NCBI RefSeq assembly: GCF_001418105.1
Contig: NZ_LIQI01000024.1
Coordinates: 1-64,000, forward strand
Direction: 5' to 3'
Length of the DNA: 64,000 nt
Origin: Lacinutrix himadriensis
GTDB lineage: Bacteria; Bacteroidota; Bacteroidia; Flavobacteriales; Flavobacteriaceae
In this document: in pieces, positions 16,559 through 26,199 of the stretch
How positions within the stretch are numbered: the stretch's first letter is position 1
How the letters are laid out: each line of letters starts with the position of its first letter
Translations under genes and position numbers: made by a program
Notes under the pieces: model-generated
Database searches by the model: none
What the model saw: the letters and a program-made list of their open reading frames with translations, nothing else
What the model was told of the DNA's origin: nothing

Positions 16559-18091
16559 TTAATGTTTAAAATGTCTAGTTCCGGTAAAAACCATAGCAAC
16601 ATTATTGGCATTACAATAATCGATGCTTAGTTGGTCTTTTATAGAGCCTCCTGGTTGAATAACAGCAGTAACTCCTGCGTTTTTAGCAATCTCTACACAA
16701 TCTGGAAACGGAAAAAAGGCATCACTTGCCATTACTGCTCCTTGTAAATCGAAATTAAAAGATTGTGCTTTATGTATGGCTTGATTTAAAGCATCTACAC
16801 GACTTGTTTGTCCTGTTCCGCTAGCACATAATTGTTTGCCTTTTACTAAAACAATAGTATTCGATTTGGTGTGTTTGCAAATTTTAGATGCAAAGATTAA
16901 ATCATCTAACTCGTTTTGCGTTGGTTTATTGTTTGTTGCATCTTTTAAATCTGCAAGCGTATCTGTTTTAGAATTTCTTTCTTGTACTAAAACACCATTC
17001 AAACATGTTCTTACTGTAGTTTGTGGGAAATCAAAATCTTTTAAAATAAGTAAGATTCTATTCTTCTTTCCTTTTAGTATTTCTAAAGCTTCGGCAGAAA
17101 AAGAAGGCGCAATAACTACCTCGCAAAATAACTTGTGAATTTCTTCAGCGGTAGCTTTATCTATTTCGGTATTGCTAATTAAAACACCACCAAAAGCAGA
17201 AACTGGATCTCCAGCTAAAGCATCTACATAAGCATCAAGAATTGTTTCACGTTGTGCAAATCCGCAAGCATTATTATGTTTTAAAACAGCAAAAGTTGGT
17301 GCTTCACCTTTAAACTCGTTGATTAAATTTACAGCAGCATCTACATCTAAAAGATTGTTATAGCTTAATTCTTTACCATGAAGTTTCGTGAATATCTCGT
17401 CAAAATCACCAAAGAAAAATCCTTTTTGATGTGGGTTTTCGCCATAACGTAAAACTTTACCTTGCGTTTCGCTAAGTTTAAAAGAAGCGATCTCATGGTT
17501 TTTGTTGAAGTAGTTGAAAATAGCAGAATCGTAGTGCGAAGAAACATTAAAAGCTTTTGCTGCAAATCGTTTTCTATCTGCTTCTGTTAAGCTTCCGTTT
17601 TTCTCTGTGATTAATTCTAAAAACTCTGAATAATCATCTACTGAAGAAACGCAAATGACATCTGCATAATTTTTTGCAGCTGCACGAATTAGAGAAATTC
17701 CTCCAATATCAATTTTTTCAATAATGTCTTGTTCGCTTGCTCCAGAAGCAACGGTTTTTTCAAACGGATATAAATCTACAATTACCACATCTATTTGCGG
17801 AATGCTGTATGCTTCCATTTCTGCAACATCCCCATCGTGGTTTTGTCTGTTTAATATACCACCAAAAACCTTTGGGTGTAATGTTTTTACGCGTCCGCCA
17901 AGAATAGAAGGATAAGAAGTTACGTCTTCTACAGGGACTACTTTTATACCTAAATCAGTAATAAATTTTTCTGTTCCACCAGTAGAATAGATCGTTACGC
18001 CTTGGCTATTTAATTGTTTTACAATTGGTTCTAAGCCATCTTTACTAAAAACGGAAATTAGAGCCGATTTAATTGTTTTTGTATTACTCAT
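16559..18091 (-). CDS. purH: Bifunctional AICAR formyltransferase / IMP cyclohydrolase
   Basis: A 510-residue PurH catalysing the last two steps of IMP synthesis. The N-terminal cyclohydrolase domain has 'ALISVFSKDGL' and 'STGGTEKFI'; the C-terminal transformylase domain has 'LRYGENPHQKG', 'LKHNNACGFA' and 'SDAFFPFPDCVEIAKNAGV'. An upstream ATG at 18115 would overlap a -7-like TATTTTTG box (18113-18120, minus strand), so the ATG at 18089-18091 is preferred. Placement before mreBCD is common in Flavobacteriaceae, as I recall. Confidence 0.95.
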   Translation of the reverse strand: MSNTKTIKSALISVFSKDGLEPIVKQLNSQGVTIYSTGGTEKFITDLGIKVVPVEDVTSYPSILGGRVKTLHPKVFGGILNRQNHDGDVAEMEAYSIPQIDVVIVDLYPFEKTVASGASEQDIIEKIDIGGISLIRAAAKNYADVICVSSVDDYSEFLELITEKNGSLTEADRKRFAAKAFNVSSHYDSAIFNYFNKNHEIASFKLSETQGKVLRYGENPHQKGFFFGDFDEIFTKLHGKELSYNNLLDVDAAVNLINEFKGEAPTFAVLKHNNACGFAQRETILDAYVDALAGDPVSAFGGVLISNTEIDKATAEEIHKLFCEVVIAPSFSAEALEILKGKKNRILLILKDFDFPQTTVRTCLNGVLVQERNSKTDTLADLKDATNNKPTQNELDDLIFASKICKHTKSNTIVLVKGKQLCASGTGQTSRVDALNQAIHKAQSFNFDLQGAVMASDAFFPFPDCVEIAKNAGVTAVIQPGGSIKDQLSIDYCNANNVAMVFTGTRHFKH

Positions 18092-18112
18092 TGTTGTTGT
18101 GTTGTTTGGCTG

Positions 18113-18120
18113 CAAAAATA
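18113..18120 (-). promoter_or_regulatory. -7 promoter box of purH
   Basis: TATTTTTG fits the Bacteroidota -7 consensus TAnnTTTG and sits 22 bases upstream of the chosen ATG. A clear -33 TTG at the right distance is not seen. Confidence 0.5.
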
Positions 18121-18287
18121 GGAATATAAAGTGCTTTTACTAAGTGAAATTACATTTGTTTTTTCAACTAAAAGAATGAGTTATTAACATCTCTATTCTA
18201 ATAATTTGTTTTCATTTATTTGTAACAAATAATATATAAAAACGTCTTACCTTTATATCACTTTAAAAAAGTATAATATTTCTATAT

Positions 18288-19541
18288 ATGTTATTGTATT
18301 TACGTCTCTTTAAAGAGAGTTTTTCGTTTGCTATTAGTGCCTTGACAAATAATAAGTTACGGACATTCTTGTCCTTGCTTGGTGTTACTATTGGGATATT
18401 TTCCATTATAGCAGTTTTAGCAGCAGTAGATTCTTTAAAAAACGATATTAAAGGAAGTATTAGTTCTTTAGATAATAGTACGCTGTATATTATGCGTTTT
18501 TCCTTTGGACCATCTACCATCCCGCAATGGAAAAGAGAACAGTTTCCAGATGTTTCTTATGAAGAATTTCAGTTTATAGAAGATAAAATTCCAAATGTAG
18601 GAGCGGCATCTTTTTCGTTAAATGTAAATCCGGAAACCATTAAATATGATGGAGCTTCTGTTGAAAATGTAGAAATAGCTGCTGTAACTAGCGGTTATTA
18701 TGATATTGAAAGTTTACAAATAGGCGAAGGACGGTTTTTTAATGAATCTGAATCTAATTCTGGTTCGCCAGTAGTAGTTTTAGGAGATGAAATAGCAAGT
18801 AGTTTATTTGGTAATTTAGACCCTATCGGAAAAATTGTTAGGCTTTACGGAAGAAAATTTACTGTCATTGGTGTCCTTGAAAAACAAGGCTCTGGTTTGT
18901 TTGGAGGTTCCAAAGATACCGCAGCAATTTTACCTGTGAATTTTGTACGAAGACTTTTAGGAGATAATAATAAAAGAGCTTTTCCTGCTATTGTTGTAAA
19001 ACCTGAACCAGGAGTAGACTTGTCGGAATTTAACGCTGTAATAGCACAAGGATTACGAAACTTTAGAGGATTGAAAGCAGGAGAGGAAAACAACTTTTTT
19101 GTAAATGAGTTGCAAGGTTTTACAGACTTGATAGATAATATAACCGGACAACTAAATTTTATGGGTTGGATTATTAGTGGTTTTTCGCTTTTAGTTGGCG
19201 GATTTGGTATTGCAAATATTATGTTTGTTAGTGTAAAAGAGAGAACGAATTTAATAGGAATTCAAAAATCATTAGGAGCGAAAAACAGATTCATTATGTT
19301 TCAGTTTTTGTTTGAAGCAGTAATTTTAGCTGTCATTGGTGGTTTAGTTGGTTTGTTTTTAGTTTGGCTAGTATCTATATTAATGACGCAGCTTACCGAT
19401 AGTTTTGAGTTTGTCTTGTCTTATGGTAATATGTTTCTAGGTTTTATACTCTCTACCATTATAGGTTTGGTTTCTGGAGTTATTCCTGCAATTTCAGCAT
19501 CTAAACTAGATCCTGTAGAAGCTATTAGAACTGGAATGTAA
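18288..19541 (+). CDS. MacB-like ABC transporter permease
   Basis: A 417-residue permease with the MacB/FtsX plan: an N-terminal membrane segment (about 22-45), a large periplasmic MacB_PCD domain (about 50-260), and three C-terminal membrane segments (FtsX domain, about 285-405). 'NNKLRTFLSLLGVTIGIFSI' and 'LDPVEAIRTGM' are family hallmarks. No ATPase gene adjoins it, so its partner is elsewhere. Substrate unknown. Confidence 0.9.
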   Translation: MLLYLRLFKESFSFAISALTNNKLRTFLSLLGVTIGIFSIIAVLAAVDSLKNDIKGSISSLDNSTLYIMRFSFGPSTIPQWKREQFPDVSYEEFQFIEDKIPNVGAASFSLNVNPETIKYDGASVENVEIAAVTSGYYDIESLQIGEGRFFNESESNSGSPVVVLGDEIASSLFGNLDPIGKIVRLYGRKFTVIGVLEKQGSGLFGGSKDTAAILPVNFVRRLLGDNNKRAFPAIVVKPEPGVDLSEFNAVIAQGLRNFRGLKAGEENNFFVNELQGFTDLIDNITGQLNFMGWIISGFSLLVGGFGIANIMFVSVKERTNLIGIQKSLGAKNRFIMFQFLFEAVILAVIGGLVGLFLVWLVSILMTQLTDSFEFVLSYGNMFLGFILSTIIGLVSGVIPAISASKLDPVEAIRTGM

Positions 19542-19575
19542 GTTTTAATTAAGCCTACTTTTAAATTATAAACAC

Positions 19576-19626
19576 AAAAAAAAATCCTCAGGTTTCATTT
19601 ATAGATGAATCCTGAGGATTTTTTTT
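19576..19626. terminator. Bidirectional terminator
   Basis: The stem AAAAATCCTCAGG / CCTGAGGATTTTT lies between convergent genes; the loop ATTTATAGAT is flanked by further partial pairing. Confidence 0.9.
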
Positions 19627-19645
19627 AATTTTAATTGTTACTCTT

Positions 19646-20101
19646 TTATAAGATCGTAGCTACTTGTGCGCAAACGAATTCTAAAAAGCGTTCATCGGCT
19701 GCTGTAAAAGGATCTGGAGTATTAGAGTCTATATCTATTTGACCTAAATTTTCACCATTCACAAAAATAGGAATTACAATTTCTGCTTTTACAGTTATGC
19801 TACAAGCAATATAATTGTCTTGTGCAGCAACATCGGCAACTACAAAATTTTCATTGCTAACTGCAACTTGTCCACAAATACCTTTTCCAAAAGGAATGAT
19901 AGTATGATCTGTAGGTTCACCAACATAAGGACCAATTTTTAATTCGTTCTTATCTCCATTTTTAAAATAAAAACCAACCCAATTGTAATAGCTAATATTT
20001 TCTTCAAGAAGCGTACAAATAGATAATAATCTGTCGTCAACAGACGTTTCCTTGTTGTTAATTATGGTGGTTATTTGCGGTTTTAATTGCTCTAAATTCA
20101 T
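19646..20101 (-). CDS. GAF-domain protein, free methionine-R-sulfoxide reductase-like
   Basis: A single GAF domain of 151 residues, similar to fRMsr/YebR enzymes that reduce free methionine-R-sulfoxide. Two of the three classic cysteines are present: C76 ('GKGICGQVA') and C100 ('YIACSITV', equivalent to the catalytic Cys). The third, usually about ten residues before C76, is His66 here, so the resolving chemistry may differ or the protein may only bind ligands. A -7-like TACTTTTG (20120-20127) overlaps an upstream start at 20122, so the ATG at 20099-20101 is used. Confidence 0.8.
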   Translation of the reverse strand: MNLEQLKPQITTIINNKETSVDDRLLSICTLLEENISYYNWVGFYFKNGDKNELKIGPYVGEPTDHTIIPFGKGICGQVAVSNENFVVADVAAQDNYIACSITVKAEIVIPIFVNGENLGQIDIDSNTPDPFTAADERFLEFVCAQVATIL

Positions 20102-20190
20102 TTGTTTAAAAACTTTTGACAAAAGTATAGAAAAACCAATATAATTAATCCCTTTTTACATAAATTTAACCTTGTAAATTAAAAACAATA

Positions 20191-20742
20191 TTGAAGCAAC
20201 TTTTTATTAAATACAAGTCTGTTATCCGATTTATCGTAACCTTTTTATTGGTGTACGCTGTTTTAACGGTTGGTTATAAATTCTTTTTACAATTTTCTTC
20301 AGGCGACAAGTATTATCCTGATTACATGACTAATTTGGTAGCAAAGCAAAGTAAAGAAATACTAAACGCTTTAGATTATAGAGTTGTGCTTTTACCACAC
20401 CCCAATGAAGCATCCTTAAAATTAATCATTAATGAAAAGTATGTAGCTAGAGTTATAGAAGGTTGTAATTCGGTAAGTATTATTATTTTGTTTATTTCCT
20501 TTATTATCGCGTTTGCAAGTAAATTTAAAACTACAGCAATTTACATATTAGCAGGAAGTGTATTAATTTATATTGCTAATTTGGTTAGAATAGTTATTCT
20601 GTCCATTGGTCTGTATCATTATCCTTGGCGAAAAGATATTTTACATACGGTGATTTTTCCAGCCATTATTTATGGTATGGTTTGTTTGCTTTGGGTTATT
20701 TGGGTAAATGGTTTTTCTAAAACAAAAAAACAAGATGCATAG
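20191..20742 (+). CDS. xrtF: Exosortase family protein XrtF
   Basis: A 183-residue multi-pass membrane protein matching exosortase F of Flavobacteriia. The likely catalytic set is Cys92 ('VIEGCNSVSII'), Arg133 ('NLVRIVILS') and His152 ('ILHTVIFPAIIYG'). Exosortases cleave a C-terminal sorting signal and pass the protein on, often to a glycan. The start is TTG. The next gene overlaps it by eight bases and encodes its usual companion. No dedicated substrate is obvious in the window. Confidence 0.9.
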   Translation: MKQLFIKYKSVIRFIVTFLLVYAVLTVGYKFFLQFSSGDKYYPDYMTNLVAKQSKEILNALDYRVVLLPHPNEASLKLIINEKYVARVIEGCNSVSIIILFISFIIAFASKFKTTAIYILAGSVLIYIANLVRIVILSIGLYHYPWRKDILHTVIFPAIIYGMVCLLWVIWVNGFSKTKKQDA

Positions 20743-21163
20743 ACTAGTAAAATATGGTTTGTTGTTGCTTTTAGGTGTTTTACTCATACTAATTAGAGTA
20801 TTTGAAGAACAACTTTTTTACGATCCATATTTGTCTTTTTTTAAAAACGACTATTTGTATTTAGATTCGCCAAGACAAGAAACGTTTAAGTTAACCATGT
20901 TTACCGTTTTACGATATGTTATTAATACCGTAATTTCATTAGCTATTTTATTTGTTCTTTTTAAAGACAAAGGCATCGTTAAATTTTCGGTACTTATATA
21001 CACCATTTCATTAGTTATACTTTTAACATTGTTTCTGTACTTTGTAATAAGTCCGAGACAAGAAGACTATTATTTATTTTTTAATGTTAGAAGATTTTTA
21101 ATTCAGCCATTAATTTTATTGCTCTTAATTCCTGCCTTTTATAATTATAAAAAACAGGAGTAA
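20735..21163 (+). CDS. Exosortase F system-associated protein
   Basis: A 142-residue membrane protein with about four hydrophobic segments. The sequence 'RVFEEQLFYDPYLSFFK' near the start and 'FFNVRRFLIQPLILLLLIP' near the end are typical of the small protein always found beside XrtF. The ATG at 20735 (MHRLVKYG) is chosen over an earlier one at 20708 because it gives the usual start and a short overlap with xrtF. Its role is unknown. Confidence 0.85.
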   Translation: MHRLVKYGLLLLLGVLLILIRVFEEQLFYDPYLSFFKNDYLYLDSPRQETFKLTMFTVLRYVINTVISLAILFVLFKDKGIVKFSVLIYTISLVILLTLFLYFVISPRQEDYYLFFNVRRFLIQPLILLLLIPAFYNYKKQE

Positions 21164-21220
21164 TTATTAATGCTTTTGTAAAGCAAGGTTTTTAAATTTT
21201 GTTTTTTGTAATTTTGCCAT

Positions 21221-21634
21221 GTGATAAAACAGATTTTACATAAAAGTTTTTCTATAACATTAGCCTTTTTGGTGTTGTTTTCAACGGTATCTCTTACTAT
21301 TGAAAAGCATTTTTGTGGGGATGTTTTAGTCGATGTTTCTATATTTTCGGAAGGAGAAAATTGTGGCATGAAGACTTTAGAAATGCAAAAAGCTGCTATT
21401 ACCAAAATGAATTGTTGTAAAAATCAAGTAGATGTAGTACAAGGTCAAAAGGACTTAGCTATAAAAACTTTGGACGATTTAGAATTTGAGCAACAAGTAT
21501 TTTTAGCATCCTTTACCTATGCTTATATTAATCTTTTTGAAGGTCTGCCAAAACAAATCATTCCGAATAAAGATTACGCGCCACCAAACATAATTGTAGA
21601 TATACAATTAATGAATGATACTTTCCTGATTTGA
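21221..21634 (+). CDS. HYC_CC_PP-family exported protein
   Basis: A 137-residue protein with an N-terminal signal segment. It has the three motifs of the Bacteroidota HYC_CC_PP family: 'KHFCGD' (H/Y/F-C), 'MNCCKN' and 'DYAPPN'. The cysteines and His suggest metal or redox involvement, but no function is established. The start is GTG at 21221, just after a -7-like TAATTTTG (21209-21216). It is followed by the TonB receptor and HMA protein, a grouping that fits metal handling. Confidence 0.8.
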   Translation: MIKQILHKSFSITLAFLVLFSTVSLTIEKHFCGDVLVDVSIFSEGENCGMKTLEMQKAAITKMNCCKNQVDVVQGQKDLAIKTLDDLEFEQQVFLASFTYAYINLFEGLPKQIIPNKDYAPPNIIVDIQLMNDTFLI

Positions 21635-21732
21635 TATATTAAGTACATTTTTTGACTTCAATTTATTTGAAGTAGCTACTTATGCCGAAACCCTTCCGCA
21701 TAAAAAAAATAATCTATTACTTAATAAAATAC

Positions 21733-23971
21733 ATGAAACATATATTATATATACTATTCATACTTCCGTTTGCTATCTTTTCGCAAGAGAAAATTAGCGG
21801 AACAGTTACGGAAGCCAATGAAAAAAACGAACAGTTACCTTTGTTTGGAGCAAATGTGTATTGGCTAGATACCGCTGTTGGTACCACTACAGATTATGAC
21901 GGAAACTTTACAATTCCGTACCAAAATTCCTATACAAAATTAGTGATTAGCTATGTTGGTTTTAAAACAGATACCTTAACTATAACTAAACCAAAAAAGA
22001 TTCAAATACAATTAGAGGCTAAAAGTGAACTTGGTGAAGTTACCATCACCTCTAGAAAACAAGCAACAGCTAAATCGTATTTAAATGCAGCAAATACATT
22101 TACCGTAAGTAGTAAAGAATTGCTAAAAGCGGCTTGTTGTAATCTGTCGGAAAGTTTTGAAACCAATCCTTCCATAGACGTGAATTTTGCCGATGCGGTT
22201 ACCGGAACAAGACAAATTAAAATGTTAGGATTAACTAGTCCGTATTTACTAATTGCAACAGAAAATATTCCATCTATTCGTGGCGCTTCACAGGCTTACG
22301 GATTGAGTTTTATTCCAGGAACTTGGGTAGAGAGTATTCAAATTACCAAAGGAGCAGGAAGTGTGGTTAATGGTTTTGAAAGTATTGCCGGACAAATAAA
22401 TGCAGAGCTCGTAAAACCAACAACAGACGATAAATTGTTTGTAAACCTCTATGGTGCAAGTAATACACGTTTAGAATTAAATACGCATTTTAATACTAAA
22501 GTGAGTGAAAAATGGGCTACAGGAATTTATTTACATGGTAACATGCACAATAAAAACATGATGTTAATGAGGATGGCTTTATGGATATGCCAACGTATAA
22601 TCAAGTAAATGTAATGAACCGTTGGCAATACACGAATCAAGAAAAAGGATTTGTAAGCTTTATTAATTTTAAGTTTTTAAATGACGAAAAACAAACGGGA
22701 CAAGTAGATTTTGATCCAAAAACAGATAGAGGAACAACCAATGCTTGGGGAGGAGAAATAGATACCCAAAGGTATGAAGTGTCTGCAAAGCTTGGCTATG
22801 TAAATCCGGAAATACCATGGCAAACTATTGGTGTGCAAACGGCTTTTAGTAGTCATAAACAAGATTCTTATTTTGGTTTAAATGCATATGATATTAGCCA
22901 AAACAGTTTGTATACAAATGTTATCTATAACTCTATTATAGGAGATTCTAGAAGTAAGTTTAAAACGGGGATAAGCTATACTTATGACCATTATGATGAA
23001 ATGGTAAATGCTATAGATTACGGAAGAATGGAAACTTCTGTTGGTGCCTTTTTTGAATATGCTTATGATAATTTAAAAAACTTAAATGTTACCGCAGGAA
23101 TACGTGTAGACTCTCATAATTTATTAGGGACATTTGTTACGCCAAGAGTACATGCTAGATATACCCCTTGGGGGAAATCGGCCTTGCGTGCTTCCTTTGG
23201 AAGAGGAAAGCGTAGTGCGAGTATTTTTGCTGAAAATCAAAACGTTTTTGCGACTTCAAGAGCTATAAATATTTTAAATACGGACGGCAAAATATATGGA
23301 CTAGATCCGGAAATAGCATGGAATTACGGCCTTTCCTTTTTACAAGGATTTAATCTGTTTAATAGAAAAGCAGATATCACTTTAGATTATTATAGAACCG
23401 ATTTTCAAAACCAAGTGGTTGTAGATTATGAAAATCCGCAAGAAGTAAACTTCTATAATTTAGAAGGAGATAGTTATGCGAATAGTTTTCAGGCGGAAAT
23501 GAATTATAATATGTTCGAACGTTTCGATTTACGTATCGCCTATAAATATTATGATGTGCAAACGCAATATGGTTCAGAAAAATTAGAAAAACCTTTAGTT
23601 TCAAAAATAGATTTTTTGCAAATGCATCTTATGAAACAGGTATGAAAGAAGGGAAAACGGCACATTGGAAAATGGATGCTACCTTTAATTGGTTAGGGAA
23701 ACAACGTTTTTCATCTACAGCGAGCAATCCTTTGCAATATCAACTTTCAGAATATTCACCAACAGTAGGAACTTTAAATCTGCAAATAACCAAAGTGTTT
23801 TCTCCAAAATTTGAAGTATATTTAGGAGGAGAAAATGTTACTAATGTAAGGCAGAACAATCCTATTTTAGGAGCAGACGATCCTTTTGGCGCAAATTTTG
23901 ATACCACATTTGTATACGGTCCTATATATGGATCTAACTATTATGCCGGATTACGATTTAAAATACAATAA
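21733..23971 (+). CDS. TonB-dependent outer-membrane receptor, two frame breaks
   Basis: Signal peptide from ATG at 21733, CarboxypepD_reg-like domain ('VGTTTDYDGNFTIPY'), plug domain, then a beta-barrel ending in 'YYAGLRFKIQ'. The reading frame breaks twice: near 22570 (one G missing, ATGGAT read as ATGAT) and near 23611 (six T where seven are needed). Restoring both gives about 746 residues without other stops. Both look like run-length errors. The plug has a 'KAACCNLSESF' segment with paired cysteines. Its place between an HYC_CC_PP protein and an HMA protein suggests uptake or sensing of a metal such as copper. Confidence 0.85.
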
Positions 23972-23998
23972 AAAATAAATATAAGTTTAATAGAAAGA

Positions 23999-24016
23999 TT
24001 TCCACCTTCGTGGAAA
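23999..24016. repeat. Short hairpin repeat TTTCCAC-CTTC-GTGGAAA
   Basis: Near copy of the hairpin at 16540-16557, here between the TonB receptor and HMA protein genes. Confidence 0.6.
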
Positions 24017-24035
24017 TAAAAAAAAGAAGATTATT

Positions 24036-24392
24036 ATGAAAAAAACAATAGCATTACTAGTTCTATTATTTGTAGGAGTAACAACCTTTGCGCAAAACAA
24101 AAATGCAAAAGCATCTATTGAAGTAGATGGCGTTTGCGGTATGTGTAAAGACCGAATTGAAAAAGCATGCTTCAAAATTAAAGGAGTAAAATCTGCCGTT
24201 TGGAGTGTAGAAACGCATGAGTTACAACTTATATATAATGAGGCGAAAACGAATTTAAATGAAATTCATACCAGCATTGCAGCAGTAGGTCATGATACTA
24301 AAGATTTAAAAGCTACAGATGAAGCGTATAATAGCGTACATCCTTGTTGTCAATATAGAGATGAGGAAGTTAAAGAAGATCATAAAGAGTAA
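24036..24392 (+). CDS. Exported heavy-metal-associated (HMA) domain protein
   Basis: A 118-residue protein with a signal peptide (about 1-20, ending 'TFAQ') and an HMA fold. The metal site is 'GVCGMCKDRIEKAC' (GxCxxC plus a third Cys). A Cys-Cys pair 'HPCCQYRDEE' and a His/Glu-rich tail follow. By family it should carry a soft metal ion such as Cu(I) in the periplasm. It is the last gene of the metal-linked set. Confidence 0.88.
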   Translation: MKKTIALLVLLFVGVTTFAQNKNAKASIEVDGVCGMCKDRIEKACFKIKGVKSAVWSVETHELQLIYNEAKTNLNEIHTSIAAVGHDTKDLKATDEAYNSVHPCCQYRDEEVKEDHKE

Positions 24393-24412
24393 AAAGAGTA
24401 AATAGATATTAT

Positions 24413-24440
24413 AAAAGCCTGAATATTAATTCAGGCTTTT
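24413..24440. terminator. Terminator after HMA gene
   Basis: AAAAGCCTGAAT / ATTCAGGCTTTT is a perfect 12-bp stem with a short loop, followed by a T-rich stretch. Confidence 0.85.
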
Positions 24441-24453
24441 ATATTTTTACCAT

Positions 24454-24795
24454 ATGCCATACCGAATTTATGTTATCGAATTATCGAAACGGGTGTTTAC
24501 CGAAAATGCCAAGTTTAGAAATGCCAATCCGCAATTTAATGGCGTATTGCAATGCTTGTATGTTGGTATGACTAGCAAAACACCAAAAGAACGTTTTCTA
24601 CAACATAAAACAGGCTACCGAAATAAGAAAGGATATAAGCTATCTTCTAATATTGTTGAGAAATACGGACTCTATCTTCGTCCAAGTTTATACAACCACA
24701 TAAATCCCATTACAACCAGAGCAGCAGCTTTAAAAATGGAAGAAACTCTAGCTTTAGAGTTACGCAGACAGAAGTATGCGGTTTGGTTTAATTGA
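24454..24795 (+). CDS. GIY-YIG nuclease-like protein
   Basis: A 113-residue protein with the GIY-YIG pattern in modified form: 'LQCLYVGMTSKTPKERFLQHKTGYRN' holds the second strand, the conserved Arg and His, and 'KMEETLALELRR' supplies the Glu. A first 'YRIYVIEL' strand is at the N terminus. It may be a small nuclease, but the biological target is unknown. Two broken copies of its 3' part lie at about 25635 and 30350. Confidence 0.75.
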   Translation: MPYRIYVIELSKRVFTENAKFRNANPQFNGVLQCLYVGMTSKTPKERFLQHKTGYRNKKGYKLSSNIVEKYGLYLRPSLYNHINPITTRAAALKMEETLALELRRQKYAVWFN

Positions 24796-24998
24796 AATTT
24801 AAGAGCTTGTTTTTAAAAGATATATAAGTTTAAGTCGTTTTATATGATGATGTTATATGGTGAAGACTCATGGAATATTATATAAAATTTAAGAAATTAT
24901 TCTGTTAATAACGGTTAAAAACGTTAAAATTATTGTAAACGGAACTCTATAAATACAAAAATGATTTGATTTGTTTTGAATCATAAAAACTTAAAATC

Positions 24999-25556
24999 AT
25001 GAAAAAACTATTACTAGTCACTGCTATTTCTTTTTTAGGATTAGCACATGTTAACGCACAAGAAGTCAAATTCGGAGTTAAAGGAGGTTTAAATTTCGCT
25101 TCGGTAACCGGAGCTGAAAGTTCTCAGCTAGAACCTATAACGGCTTTTCATTTTGGAGGTATGGCAGAAATATTCATTTCAGAAAAATTCTCTTTGCAAC
25201 CTGAGTTAATGTATTCCGGACAAGGATTTAGCGATGGAGGAATAATTGATCTACATTATTTAAATGTTCCATTAATGGCAAAATACTACGTGGCAAAAAG
25301 AATAAGCCTGGAAGCTGGACCGCAAATTGGATTTTTACTCAATGCAAGAGAGGGAGGTGAGAATTTAAAAGACCATGATAATAATGTAGATCTAGGTGTG
25401 AATTTTGGTTTAGGCTATAAACTAGATAATGGACTTAATTTTGGAATGCGATATAATTTAGGATTAACAGACTTATCTGTTACAGATAATTACAGTAAAG
25501 CCACAAATAAAATTAAAAATGGTGTATTTCAATTTTCCATTGGCTACTTCTTTTAA
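24999..25556 (+). CDS. Porin-family outer-membrane beta-barrel protein
   Basis: A 185-residue protein with a signal peptide (about 1-20, 'HVNAQ') and alternating strands of the small Bacteroidota barrel type ('FGVKGGLNFASVTG', 'SLQPELMYSGQGF', 'LNVPLMAKYY', final 'FQFSIGYFF'). It ends in Phe as outer-membrane barrels do. No specific function can be assigned. Confidence 0.88.
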   Translation: MKKLLLVTAISFLGLAHVNAQEVKFGVKGGLNFASVTGAESSQLEPITAFHFGGMAEIFISEKFSLQPELMYSGQGFSDGGIIDLHYLNVPLMAKYYVAKRISLEAGPQIGFLLNAREGGENLKDHDNNVDLGVNFGLGYKLDNGLNFGMRYNLGLTDLSVTDNYSKATNKIKNGVFQFSIGYFF

Positions 25557-25578
25557 CGCGTAAAAATTTTCAATATTT

Positions 25579-25609
25579 AAAAACCGAAGTCTATTGGCTT
25601 CGGTTTTTT
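25579..25609. terminator. Terminator after barrel gene
   Basis: AAAACCGAAG / CTTCGGTTTT stem with an eight-base loop and a run of T. Confidence 0.9.
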
Positions 25610-25634
25610 TATGTTTCATAGATTTTTTTGAAAA

Positions 25635-25770
25635 GCATGGGTTTTATCTTCGTTCAAGCTTATGTCATTATATAGAGTCAATTACAACTAGAGTAGCAGC
25701 TTTAAAAATGGAAGAAATTCTAGTTTTAGAGTTGTGAAGACAACGTTATGCGTTTGGTTTAATTAAAAAG
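25635..25770 (+). pseudogene. Decayed 3' fragment of GIY-YIG paralogue (1)
   Basis: Clear similarity to the last 40 codons of the GIY-YIG gene at 24454: KHGFYLRSSL..., then ITTRVAALKMEEILVLEL, a stop (TGA) where Arg was, and RQRYAF. The N-terminal two thirds are missing. It lies in a 643-bp gap before the large surface-protein gene. Confidence 0.75.
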
Positions 25771-25870
25771 TGTTTTATAATCTATGCTTATAATGAAATT
25801 TACACCCTAAATAAAATTTATATATAAGAATAGATAAGGAGATTTAGTTGGTTATTATTAATAGTAATCC

Positions 25871-25907
25871 AAAAAAAGTTAGAACAATTATCTCTAACTT
25901 TTTTATT
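25871..25907. terminator. Orphan terminator-like hairpin
   Basis: AAAAAAAGTTAGA / TCTAACTTTTTT stem. No gene ends nearby apart from the decayed fragment, so it may mark a lost or unseen transcript. Nothing else is recognised between here and 26200. Confidence 0.6.
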
Positions 25908-26199
25908 ATGTGGAGGTTAACTAGGTATAAGTTTTTAGTAAAAGTTACCGTTTGACGTTTTTTTTAAGAGAGTAATCGAGTAAATTAATTTATAGAATAT
26001 TAAATGAAGATGTTTGTGGTCTACTACGATATTTTTGTATACAGTTTGTAACTGTTTATAATTTATCGCTTTAGATATCTTCCCTCAAGATTTTAATTTT
26101 AAATTAAATAGTCCCAAACTATTAAAACTTAAACCCAAACCTAAATATCTAGCATTGATATTGATTTCATGCTATTGTATTTAAAATGATTACCTACTT

